Shown here piece after piece: positions 26,933-34,473 of a DNA stretch of 59,198 nt. The notes under the pieces were generated by a model, which ran no database searches, was not told the DNA's origin, and worked only from the letters and a program-made list of their open reading frames with translations. The stretch is from positions 1 through 59,198 of the forward strand of contig JALEHB010000157.1 of assembly GCA_022763285.1 (NCBI GenBank). The letters are read 5' to 3'. A program made the translations under genes and the position numbers. The DNA comes from Pseudomonadales bacterium (GTDB lineage Bacteria; Pseudomonadota; Gammaproteobacteria; Pseudomonadales; Pseudohongiellaceae). The stretch's first letter is position 1; every line of letters starts with the position of its first letter.

Positions 26933-28156
26933 TCAGCCCAGACTCAGAAAGAAACTGGCGATGGCGGCACTCATCAGGTTGGCCATGAATCCTGCCAGTA
27001 CCGCCTTGAGCCCAAGCTCGGCAATTTCTCCCCGCCGTTGCGGTGCCATAGTACCAAGTCCCCCCAATTGAATACCGATGGAAGCAAAATTGGCAAACCC
27101 GCACAGGGCGAAGGAAACCACTGCCTGGGTATGGGTACTGAAGGACTCAATCTGAGCGGTAAATTCCACAAAGGCCACGAATTCATTGAACACCAGCTTC
27201 TGGCCGATGAGGCTGCCGGCCATGCGGGATTCCTCCCAGGGCACTCCCAGCAGAAGGGCCAGAGGCTGCAATACCACCCCAAACAAATACTGCATTGACA
27301 GACTGTCGAAACCGAAAAGCCCACCAAGCCAGCCCAGCAGGGCATTGATCACCGCGATCAATCCGACAAAGGCCAGCACCATGGCACCGATATTGATGGC
27401 CAGGTTCATGCCACTGCTGGCACCTGCAGCCGCTGCATCGATCACATTGACGTGGCGCTCGAATTCCAGGTGAAAATTTTCATCTTCATTGGTGATGGTT
27501 TCGGTTTCCGGCACAAACATCTTGGCCATAAGGAAGCCACCCGGCGCGGCCATGAAACTCGCTGCCAGCAGGAAGCGGATATCCACACCCAACAGAACAT
27601 AGCCAGCCAGAACCGAGCCCGCGACCGTGGCCATGCCCCCCACCATGATGGCAAACAGTTCGGAGCGGGTCATGCTGGCAATATAGGGCCGCACCACCAG
27701 GGGAGCTTCTGTTTGCCCAACAAAGATATTGGCAGTGGCCGACATGGATTCAGCCTTGCTGGTACCGAGCAGTTTGCGTAGCGCACCACCAATAACCCGA
27801 ATCAGCCAACCCATAACTCCCAGGTAATACAGCACCGAAACCAGGGAGGCAAAGAACACCACAACGGGTAGCACGTGAAAGGCAAATATAAACCCCATCT
27901 CAAATTGACCAATGGGACCGAATACAAACGCGATACCTTCCTGAGCGTTGTCCAGCACACTGGACACCGCGGAGGAGATAGCTTCCAGCATGGCGATGCC
28001 GGGCGGCAGGTAGAGCGCCAGAGAGCCCAGCAATAGCTGCAGGCCAAATGCCAGGCCCACCGTGCGCCAGTTAATGCGGCTACGTGCAGAAGAGCAGGCA
28101 TAGGCTATGGCCAGCAGGGTCAGCATGCCCAACAGACTAATCGGTGCAGTCATCAA
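26933..28156 (-). CDS. nupC: Concentrative nucleoside transporter (NupC/CNT family)
   Basis: A 407-residue inner-membrane symporter that takes up nucleosides with H+ or Na+. Recognisable parts are the N-terminal helix segment, the GQTEAPLVVRPY loop (a core CNT substrate-binding motif), GGMATVAGSVLAGYV, and near the end KLVFNEFVAF and ALCGFANFASIGIQLGGLG. Its start overlaps the stop of the uridine kinase gene by 4 bp, so uptake and phosphorylation of nucleosides are coupled in one operon. Confidence 0.93.
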   Translation of the reverse strand: MMTAPISLLGMLTLLAIAYACSSARSRINWRTVGLAFGLQLLLGSLALYLPPGIAMLEAISSAVSSVLDNAQEGIAFVFGPIGQFEMGFIFAFHVLPVVVFFASLVSVLYYLGVMGWLIRVIGGALRKLLGTSKAESMSATANIFVGQTEAPLVVRPYIASMTRSELFAIMVGGMATVAGSVLAGYVLLGVDIRFLLAASFMAAPGGFLMAKMFVPETETITNEDENFHLEFERHVNVIDAAAAGASSGMNLAINIGAMVLAFVGLIAVINALLGWLGGLFGFDSLSMQYLFGVVLQPLALLLGVPWEESRMAGSLIGQKLVFNEFVAFVEFTAQIESFSTHTQAVVSFALCGFANFASIGIQLGGLGTMAPQRRGEIAELGLKAVLAGFMANLMSAAIASFFLSLG

Positions 28157-28815
28157 TCCGGTCCTTGTAACTGAGACAATAGTCTTTCAGCCAGTGCCTG
28201 CAGGCGGGATTCCTGCAGAGTCTGACCATCGATGAGCAGATCGGCATGCTCTCTGCTCGGCAAAACATATTCCTGATACATGGGCAGTACACTGTCCGCA
28301 AACTGCTGCTTCACGGATTCTTCCGTTCTGCCGCGCTCACGAACATCCCGCTGAATGCGGCGGTCCAGGCACAGCTCAATAGGTGTATCCAGATACAGGG
28401 TCAGGTCAAACTGTTTGCGCAGCTGAGGATCAGACAACACCAGCACCCCTTCCACAATGAGCAACTGCGGAGGCTGTAATGGCCGGGTACGGCGTGCCCG
28501 GGTGTGGTTGACGTAATCATAGACAGGCACATTCACATGCTCGCCGGCACGCAGGCTGTTTAACTGCTCAAGCAGCAGTTCATGTTCCAGTGCCCGGGGA
28601 TGGTCATAGTTGACCCGGGTGCGTTCGCTGAACTCCAGATGATCCTGATTACGGTAGTAGGCGTCTTCGGCTAGCACTTCGGCAGCCAGGCCCTGATCCA
28701 TGGTTGCCAGGCAGTCAGTCAGGTTTCTGGCCAGCCAGGACTTCCCGGAACCGGATGGGCCGGTGATTGCGATTATGCTGCCTAGCAATTCAATGATCCG
28801 CCTGCGGAAAGACAA
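28153..28815 (-). CDS. udk: Uridine kinase
   Basis: A 220-residue kinase that phosphorylates uridine or cytidine in pyrimidine salvage. The P-loop GPSGSGKS is at 19-26, followed by AEDAYYRNQ, NYDHPRALEHELL, PVYDYVNHTR and LIVEGVLVL, all in the family order. The start as given is a TTG at 28815; a second TTG at 28788, nine codons later, is an alternative with a better-placed purine-rich site. It is 22 bp downstream of the selenoprotein gene and overlaps nupC. Confidence 0.92.
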   Translation of the reverse strand: MSFRRRIIELLGSIIAITGPSGSGKSWLARNLTDCLATMDQGLAAEVLAEDAYYRNQDHLEFSERTRVNYDHPRALEHELLLEQLNSLRAGEHVNVPVYDYVNHTRARRTRPLQPPQLLIVEGVLVLSDPQLRKQFDLTLYLDTPIELCLDRRIQRDVRERGRTEESVKQQFADSVLPMYQEYVLPSREHADLLIDGQTLQESRLQALAERLLSQLQGPD

Positions 28816-28837
28816 TTAAGGAGGCGTGATGCAAGCT

Positions 28838-29065
28838 TTATTCTGATCTTTGATCAATCAGAGCAGCAATCTCGCCAGGTTCCGGAAAGCGCTTACTCGC
28901 TCCCTTGGAAAAAATCAGCTCGCCATCAAGCTTCACGTCAAAAATACCACCACCGCCTGCCACCAGACTGATCTCAGCAGGCCCGCGATCCAGAATCTCT
29001 GCTGACACACGGTCAGCCTCGGGTCGATAGTTTCAAACGGAACAGTATTTGATTTCGATGCGCAT
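28838..29065 (-). CDS. SelW-like selenoprotein with an in-frame TGA codon (CxxU)
   Basis: Read from the ATG at 29065 to the TAA at 28838-28840, one frame of 76 codons is interrupted only by a TGA at 29033-29035. With selenocysteine there, the 75-residue product has the redox motif C8-S-V-U11 followed by NYRPEADRV, then VAGGGGIFDVKLDGELIFSK and a short C-terminal helix. This is the complete fold order of the Rdx/SelW/SelT/SelH thioredoxin-like family, in which CxxU or CxxC sits in the loop after the first beta strand. GAGG lies 8 bp before the ATG. A SECIS-like hairpin follows the TGA. Probable role: small cytosolic redox protein. It precedes udk by 22 bp on the same strand. Confidence 0.88.
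29001..29017 (-). promoter_or_regulatory. Candidate bacterial SECIS hairpin
   Basis: On the minus strand GCTGAC-CGTGT-GTCAGC forms six perfect base pairs around a five-base loop with G at the second loop position. It starts 15 nt after the TGA codon, so the loop begins 21 nt downstream. This agrees with the described bacterial SECIS consensus: a short stem-loop inside the coding sequence, a fixed distance from UGA and a G early in the loop. It would recruit SelB with Sec-tRNA. Confidence 0.75.
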
Positions 29066-29182
29066 CTGATTCGCCTCTGACTGAATTTAACCCAGAAAGA
29101 CTGCTCTTGTTAACCACTGCAGCAGCAATCGGGCAAACCGTAAACTTTCTGTAATATAAACCGGCTTCATGACACCCCAACT

Positions 29183-29208
29183 CCAGTTCCGGGGTCCAAT
29201 TCCGGGGG
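29183..29208 (+). repeat. Two tandem 13-bp units, possibly REP/RAYT-related
   Basis: CCAGTTCCGGGGT is followed directly by CCAATTCCGGGGG, then GTCAGAGC. The TTCCGGGGTCAGAG-like string is reminiscent of REP elements associated with RAYT transposases, from memory. No transposase gene is nearby. It lies in the 190-bp gap between argD and the selenoprotein gene. Confidence 0.25.
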
Positions 29209-29255
29209 TCAGAGCGCCTGTCCCTGTTCCAACGGACTTTACCGGCTGGCTACGG

Positions 29256-30497
29256 TCAGGCGGCAGCAATCTCCGCCACAGTGGCAGCCAGAATATCCAC
29301 ACCTCGGTCGATGTCAGTCTGGCTGATATTGAGAGGTGGCAACAACCGCAACATGTTGCCGCCGGCGGTGCCCACCAGCAGCTGGTTCTGCCTGAGCGCC
29401 GCCATCAATTCAACATTATTGGTCTTGCACTTGAGACCAATCATCAGGCCGCGGCCATGGACCGAATCCAGCTGTTCCGGGAAGCGCTCAATCAGTCCCT
29501 CGAGTTTGCGTCGCAGACTCTCGCCCTTGCTGTGCACTTCATCCAGCAGACCCGGCTCCAGCAACAAGTCCATTACTCCATTACCCACGGCCATGGCCAG
29601 CGGATTGCCACCAAAGGTACTGCCATGACTGCCAACGCCCATGGTCTGCCCCACCGCGACACTGGTCAGGCAGGCGCCCACCGGAAAACCGCCGCCAAGC
29701 CCCTTGGCCAGTGCCATGATGTCCGGAGCGATGGCGCTGTGCTGGTGGGCAAACAATTTGCCACTGCGGCCGATGCCACATTGCACTTCGTCGTACATCA
29801 AAAGCAGGCCCTGTTCATCACAGAGTTGCCGAACTGCCTGCAGAAATTCGGTGGATGCGGGACGAATGCCACCCTCACCCTGCACCGGCTCAAGAATAAT
29901 CCCGGCCGTCTGCGGCGTAATCTGCTCCCGCAAGGATTCCAGGTCACCCCAGGCGGCCTGATCGAAACCGTAGTCAGTGGGGATAAAGCCGCGGGTATGA
30001 TTTTCATTGCCAGCCGCCGCCAGTGCTGCCAGGGTTCGGCCATGAAAACTCTCAGTAAAGCCGATAATCCGGAAACGTTCCGGGTGTCCCGTGGCAAGCT
30101 GGTATCCGCGGATCGCCTTGAGCCCCGCCTCGATTGCCTCGGTGCCGGAATTGGCAAAGAACACCTGGTCGGCAAAGCTGTGTTCGGTCAGGCGCCTGGC
30201 CAGGCGCTCGGCACCGGGAATACGAAACAGATTGGAGATATGCCAGAGCTTATGCGCCTGCTCGTCCAGCACCTTCACCAGATGGGGGTGGGCATGACCG
30301 AAACTGGTGACGGCAATGCCGGAGAGAAAATCCAGGTAGGCTTCCCCGGACTCGGTAAACAGTTCACTGCCCTTGCCGTGACTGAAGACCAGATCAGCCG
30401 GTGGACTGTAGTTTGGCCAGAGGGATTGCCGCTCTGACTGGTTTGATGTCTCTGTGCTGGACACGATTTTCTCTCCCACAACGTTTGCTGACAGCAT
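29256..30497 (-). CDS. argD: Acetylornithine/succinylornithine aminotransferase
   Basis: A 413-residue class III PLP-dependent aminotransferase, about the normal length for ArgD. Visible motifs are FANSGTEAIEAGLKAIRGY, SFHGRTLAALAA, LEPVQGEGGIRPA, MYDEVQCGIGRSG and the PLP lysine in ALAKGLGGGFPVGA. It converts N-acetylglutamate semialdehyde to acetylornithine in arginine synthesis and can serve lysine or ornithine pathways. No other arg gene is in the window. A related omega-aminotransferase function cannot be fully excluded. The ribosome binding site is weak. Confidence 0.9.
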   Translation of the reverse strand: MLSANVVGEKIVSSTETSNQSERQSLWPNYSPPADLVFSHGKGSELFTESGEAYLDFLSGIAVTSFGHAHPHLVKVLDEQAHKLWHISNLFRIPGAERLARRLTEHSFADQVFFANSGTEAIEAGLKAIRGYQLATGHPERFRIIGFTESFHGRTLAALAAAGNENHTRGFIPTDYGFDQAAWGDLESLREQITPQTAGIILEPVQGEGGIRPASTEFLQAVRQLCDEQGLLLMYDEVQCGIGRSGKLFAHQHSAIAPDIMALAKGLGGGFPVGACLTSVAVGQTMGVGSHGSTFGGNPLAMAVGNGVMDLLLEPGLLDEVHSKGESLRRKLEGLIERFPEQLDSVHGRGLMIGLKCKTNNVELMAALRQNQLLVGTAGGNMLRLLPPLNISQTDIDRGVDILAATVAEIAAA

Positions 30498-30586
30498 TGG
30501 CGAGCAGGCTTGCTAGCGCCGGCCCGCTGCAGGCAAAGAGTATCAGTTGGGGCCCGATAGCTCGATAGCAGCATCGAAAATCAGCG

Positions 30587-30623
30587 CAAAAAAAAGCCCG
30601 CGCCAGGCTCAGCTGGCGCGGGC
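30587..30623 (-). terminator. Strong Rho-independent terminator, minus strand
   Basis: An 11-bp GC-rich stem (30596-30606 with 30613-30623) around a six-base loop. On the minus strand it is followed by eight T residues. It closes transcripts from the MHS transporter gene and insulates argD. Confidence 0.9.
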
Positions 30624-30920
30624 GTAAATGCCCATATACAAAAGAAATCTGCTTAGCAGTACAGCCATAACTGTCAAGGGAGAGATTTGTCAGTCAGAGC
30701 CATACAAGATTTCCTGTACGTCACCTGGATATTTGCAGGACCCGTGCCAACTTCCAGAACCCGAAAAACGGCGCTTATCCGACCTCCGGGCGGCCAATTT
30801 TGAACCAAGATGAAACAGGCGCGGAATTTTTGCGCGAAAATTGTGCTTCCGGAGGCTCTGCCCGGGCACAAGCTGGCCCGGGTGCGTCCGGCAGGATGCC
30901 AGACGAACCCGGGACAGCGT
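30624..30920. other. 297-bp intergenic stretch, no gene recognised
   Basis: Short frames on both strands here match no family I know and lack ribosome binding sites. The stretch includes GCCCGGGCAC and GCCCGGGTGC near 30857-30883, which might fold, but nothing more is supported. It is most simply the 3' untranslated region of the MHS transporter transcript. Confidence 0.5.
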
Positions 30921-32291
30921 CTAGTCCGTATCGTGCAGACTGGTCTTGTAGGTTTCTGTCAGATACAGCACCGACAAAAGCGACAGTGCCGAAGCGATGG
31001 CGATATAGACCGAGACCCAGATGATGGCATATTCGGTCCATAGAATAGTGGCGATAGTGGGAGCAAAGGCACCACCGACAATGGCCCCTATCTGGTAGCC
31101 CAGGGAGGCACCCGAGTAGCGTACCTCGGTACTGAACAGCTCGGTGAAAAAGGCCGCCTGGGGGCCATACATCATGCCCAGGAACATCAGGCCGCCACTG
31201 ATTGCCACCACGATCAGCCAGAAGTTGCCGGTGTCAATCAGGGGGAACAGGACAAAGGCCCATACCCCGGTGAGGACTGCACCCAGCATAAAAATGCCGC
31301 GACGACCATGGCGGTCAGAATAAGAGGCTGCCATAAACTGGGTCGGTATCTGAATGGCGGAAGCCAACAGAACAGCACCGAGCATGCTGTCCCGGGACAG
31401 GGCTGCCCCGTTCGGGTCCCCCCCATAGGCCAGCACGAAACCAATCAGAATATAGAATGTAACCTGAATCGACAGAAAAGCACCTGCCGCCAGGGCGATA
31501 CGTTTGGGGTATTTCACCAGGGCCTCGAGTACCGGTGAGCGCTTCACCGGCTGGGCCTGTTCCAGCTTGCCTTCCAGTTGCTTCTTGATCTTCGCTGCCT
31601 CCAGTTCCTTGAAGGCATCGGTGTCTTCCATATGCAACTGGATATACATACTGATGGCGATCAGCACCACGCTGGCAATAAAAGGAATGCGCCAGCCCCA
31701 GTTCATGAAAAATTCCTCTGACACCATGGCACTGATTATCATAAAGGCGAGATTGGCGAGGATTACCCCGACCGGTGCACCGGCCTGGGCATAGGCACCG
31801 TAGTATCCACGCTGATCAGGCGGGGCGCTTTCGGTCACCAGCAGCATGGCACCGCCCCATTGACCACCAATGGCGAGACCCTGGGCAAAGCGCAGCACAG
31901 TCAACAGAATAGGTGCAGCAACGCCGATGGTGGCATAGGTTGGCAACAGGCCAATCAGGGTCGAAGCCACACCCATCAGCACCAGGGCGATGACCAGGGT
32001 TTTTTTGCGACCTACCCGGTCGCCGAAATGACCAAACAGGATGCCACCCAGAGGCCTGGCAATAAAACCGAAGGCAAAGGTACCAAAGGACAGAATCAGG
32101 CCAATGGTGGGTGAACTGCCCGGAAAGAAGGCTGCGGGAAACACCAGGGCGGCGGCCGTGGCATACAGGAAAAAGTCATACCATTCGATACTGGTGCCGG
32201 CCAGGGCGGTCAGGGCCACCTTGCGCATATTCGATTTTAAATGCTGCTCGTCGACTGCACCGGTGGCAACTGGCTCGATATTCTCGGCCAT
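30921..32291 (-). CDS. MFS transporter, metabolite:H+ symporter (MHS) family
   Basis: A 456-residue inner-membrane transporter with 12 predicted helices. The start GTSIEWYDFFLYATAAALVF and the loop HFGDRVGRKKTLV are the MHS-family signature (ProP, ShiA, KgtP, CitA relatives), and the second copy of the loop appears as SYSDRHGRRGIF. A charged cytoplasmic loop of about 40 residues separates the halves. It imports a small organic acid, betaine or similar solute with H+; the substrate cannot be named. GGAGAG lies upstream of the ATG. Confidence 0.9.
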   Translation of the reverse strand: MAENIEPVATGAVDEQHLKSNMRKVALTALAGTSIEWYDFFLYATAAALVFPAAFFPGSSPTIGLILSFGTFAFGFIARPLGGILFGHFGDRVGRKKTLVIALVLMGVASTLIGLLPTYATIGVAAPILLTVLRFAQGLAIGGQWGGAMLLVTESAPPDQRGYYGAYAQAGAPVGVILANLAFMIISAMVSEEFFMNWGWRIPFIASVVLIAISMYIQLHMEDTDAFKELEAAKIKKQLEGKLEQAQPVKRSPVLEALVKYPKRIALAAGAFLSIQVTFYILIGFVLAYGGDPNGAALSRDSMLGAVLLASAIQIPTQFMAASYSDRHGRRGIFMLGAVLTGVWAFVLFPLIDTGNFWLIVVAISGGLMFLGMMYGPQAAFFTELFSTEVRYSGASLGYQIGAIVGGAFAPTIATILWTEYAIIWVSVYIAIASALSLLSVLYLTETYKTSLHDTD

Positions 32292-32438
32292 AGCGGGTCT
32301 CTCCTCATTATTTCCATGGCCTCTGAGGCCAGGAGTTTATTGTTATCCTTCGCTAATCTGCCTGGGAAGGCTGAATCGAGCATAGCAGGAAACGAGCGCT
32401 CTATTCATCCGTTTACGCCTAAGCGACGATTTTCACGT

Positions 32439-32885
32439 ATGATTGGCAGCATGATGTATTCGTTATTCAGATTGTTGCATTTCGCGGCCCTGTTCCTGTT
32501 CGCGGGTGCCCTGCTGATTGAGAATATGGCCATAAAACCCACCATAAACGGGGAAGATGCCCGCAATCTGGCCAAGGTGGATCGTGCCTGCGGGCTGGGC
32601 GCCCTGCTCAGCTTCTTGTTCGGACTGGTGCTTTGGCTCTGGGTTGGCAAGCCGGCAGCCTTCTACAGCGCCAATCCGGTCTTTCATGCCAAGCTGGGTC
32701 TGTTTTTTCTGCTTCTGGCCCTGGCCGCCTGGCCGGCGCTGTTTTTTCATCGTCATCGCCATTCCCGGCAGGAGAGTATTGCGGTTCCCGGGGCTCTGCG
32801 GATTATGCTGCGTCTGGAGCTGGTAGTGATGCTGGAGATTCCCATACTGGCCTTTCTGATGGCCCGGGGTATTGGCAGCAGCTGA
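32439..32885 (+). CDS. DUF2214-like small membrane protein
   Basis: A 148-residue protein with four hydrophobic segments (about 5-25, 50-70, 82-102, 124-142). The pattern RLLHFAALFLFAGALLIENM and later NPVFHAKLGLFFLLLALAAWP resembles the DUF2214 family and, more distantly, CopD-like four-helix proteins with conserved His residues. The start could be the ATG at 32439 or those at 32451 and 32454; none has a strong ribosome binding site. It lies 19 bp before the exported methyltransferase gene and may be co-transcribed. The function is unknown. Confidence 0.7.
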   Translation: MIGSMMYSLFRLLHFAALFLFAGALLIENMAIKPTINGEDARNLAKVDRACGLGALLSFLFGLVLWLWVGKPAAFYSANPVFHAKLGLFFLLLALAAWPALFFHRHRHSRQESIAVPGALRIMLRLELVVMLEIPILAFLMARGIGSS

Positions 32886-32904
32886 ACCCATTGCGGAGGA
32901 ATTC

Positions 32905-33657
32905 ATGGCACGGTTCAACACACTGCCACTGCTGCTAGCCTTGTTGCTGCCCTCGCCGGTATTGGCGGACCTGGACAGCGAAGCCCTCCGTCAGGCGCTT
33001 GCCGCAGCCGACCGCGACGTCAATGACTACATCCGTGACCCCTATCGCAAACCGGTCGAGGTACTGGAATTTCTCGGCATTGAAGCAGGTATGACGGTAC
33101 TGGATCTGTATGCGGCGGGTGGTTATTACACCTTCATCCTGGCCAGGGCAGTAGGACCGCAAGGCCGGGTCTATGCACAAAATACCCGGCGTGGTCTGAA
33201 CACCCTGGAGGATCGCCAGGACATCACCCAGGGACAGGCACTGGCAGCGAAAATCGAGCGGGGCAGGCTCAACAATGTCCGGCAACTTGTACAAGCGGTT
33301 GATGAGCTACAGCTGGCAGCCGAATCACTCGATGCCGTCCTGCTGGCCCAGACACTGCACGACTATTACAACACCGACCCTGAGCGTGCCCTGGCCCTGT
33401 TGCGACAGATGTACAGCCTGCTGAAGCCAGGCGGCGTGGTGGGGGTGACCGACCATGTCGGCATCGCCGGCCGCAATAACCGGCAATTGCACCGCCTGCA
33501 AATCCGGCAGGCCGTGTCTGTGGCAGAACAGGCCGGCTTCAGGGTCGAGTCCAGCGAGCTGTTGCGCAATCCCCGGGACGATCACAGCCGCAACATCTTT
33601 GATCCTGCCCTGAACCGAAACACTGACCGCTTTCTTTTGAAACTGATCAAGCCCTGA
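32905..33657 (+). CDS. SAM-dependent methyltransferase-like protein with a signal peptide
   Basis: A 250-residue protein. GGAGGA lies 4 bp before the ATG at 32905, which fixes the start and gives a clear signal peptide (TLPLLLALLLPSPVLADL). The mature part has a Rossmann methyltransferase layout: VLDLYAAGGYYTFILARAVGPQGRVYAQN (motif I with AAGG in place of GxGxG), VLLAQTLHDYY, and LLKPGGVVGVTDH. Relatives with the same exported architecture occur in other proteobacteria. SAM is not known in the periplasm, so either the activity is lost or the ligand differs. Confidence 0.8.
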   Translation: MARFNTLPLLLALLLPSPVLADLDSEALRQALAAADRDVNDYIRDPYRKPVEVLEFLGIEAGMTVLDLYAAGGYYTFILARAVGPQGRVYAQNTRRGLNTLEDRQDITQGQALAAKIERGRLNNVRQLVQAVDELQLAAESLDAVLLAQTLHDYYNTDPERALALLRQMYSLLKPGGVVGVTDHVGIAGRNNRQLHRLQIRQAVSVAEQAGFRVESSELLRNPRDDHSRNIFDPALNRNTDRFLLKLIKP

Positions 33658-33842
33658 GCGCGATTGTTGCTGCTTGGAGCTCCGGGCATGATTTGATAGG
33701 CTGATTCGCCTGATACGATTCAAGCCTTTCGATGCCGTACAAGGTAGAATCATGAGCAAGCACTGCAGCCCCGACAGGTGGTGGTGATGTCCACCGTTGG
33801 CTCCGCTGTGCTATCCGAGAATCCCTAGCCGGTAGATATTTG

Positions 33843-34331
33843 ATGTCCGACCAACAAATCTCCATGTTTGCTGATGCAGGCCCCGCCGCTGGGGGGAAAA
33901 CTGTCAGCTTCACCGTCAATCGCACAATCAATGCCACTGCCCAGGCTAGCTTTGATCGCTGGCTGATCCCGGTTTTTCTGGAAGGCTGGATGTTCGGTGC
34001 CCATAGTGGCGATGAGGCCGTTGAAGATCTTGCCAATACGGTTCGCAAAGGTGGCGACTTTGCCTACAAGGTGAAAAGAGACGGCAAGGCGGTAAGCTAT
34101 CACGGCAGCTATGAGGAACTGGATATCCCTCGCCTGCTGGTGTTCAGCTGGCAACAGGATGACAGGGAAGCAGAGCGCTGCCATTTCCATGTGACTTTCA
34201 GTGAAGAGGCCGGCAAGACCCGACTTAAACTGCAGGCGAAGATCCCCGAGCAGTTGGCAGAACAGCGTGACAGTATCAAGCAGCTCTGGAGCGAACGCCT
34301 CAACAAGCTGGCCGAAGGTTTCAGGAAATAA
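33843..34331 (+). CDS. SRPBCC (AHSA1/START-like) domain protein
   Basis: A 162-residue cytosolic protein of the SRPBCC superfamily, AHSA1 subgroup. The pattern is SFTVNRTINATAQASFDRWL, then KGGDFAYKVKRDGKAVSYHGSYEELDIPRLLVFSWQ and FHVTFSEEAGKTRLKL, as in Hsp90-ATPase-activator-like proteins, followed by a C-terminal helix. These folds bind hydrophobic ligands. There is no partner gene that suggests a ligand. Confidence 0.85.
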   Translation: MSDQQISMFADAGPAAGGKTVSFTVNRTINATAQASFDRWLIPVFLEGWMFGAHSGDEAVEDLANTVRKGGDFAYKVKRDGKAVSYHGSYEELDIPRLLVFSWQQDDREAERCHFHVTFSEEAGKTRLKLQAKIPEQLAEQRDSIKQLWSERLNKLAEGFRK

Positions 34332-34473
34332 GCCCGCCGGCGACACAACAAAAGCGACCTGGCCCGGTCACTGCCTGGCCCACACTGAATGCAGCCTGCG
34401 CTGATATCGAACAGGCCCCTGGCCGGGTCACCCTGTTAATCCGGAAGGGCTGTAATTTGCCGTATCCAGAACC

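Noticed and set aside
29033-29035. Reading the TGA as a true stop, making the SelW-like sequence a pseudogene or two tiny frames
   Set aside because: The frame continues with family-like sequence to a proper TAA, the TGA is exactly at the redox position, and a SECIS-like hairpin follows.
29169-30437. Plus-strand open frame of 422 codons opposite argD
   Set aside because: It mirrors the argD codons and shows no family motifs; ArgD motifs are all present on the minus strand.
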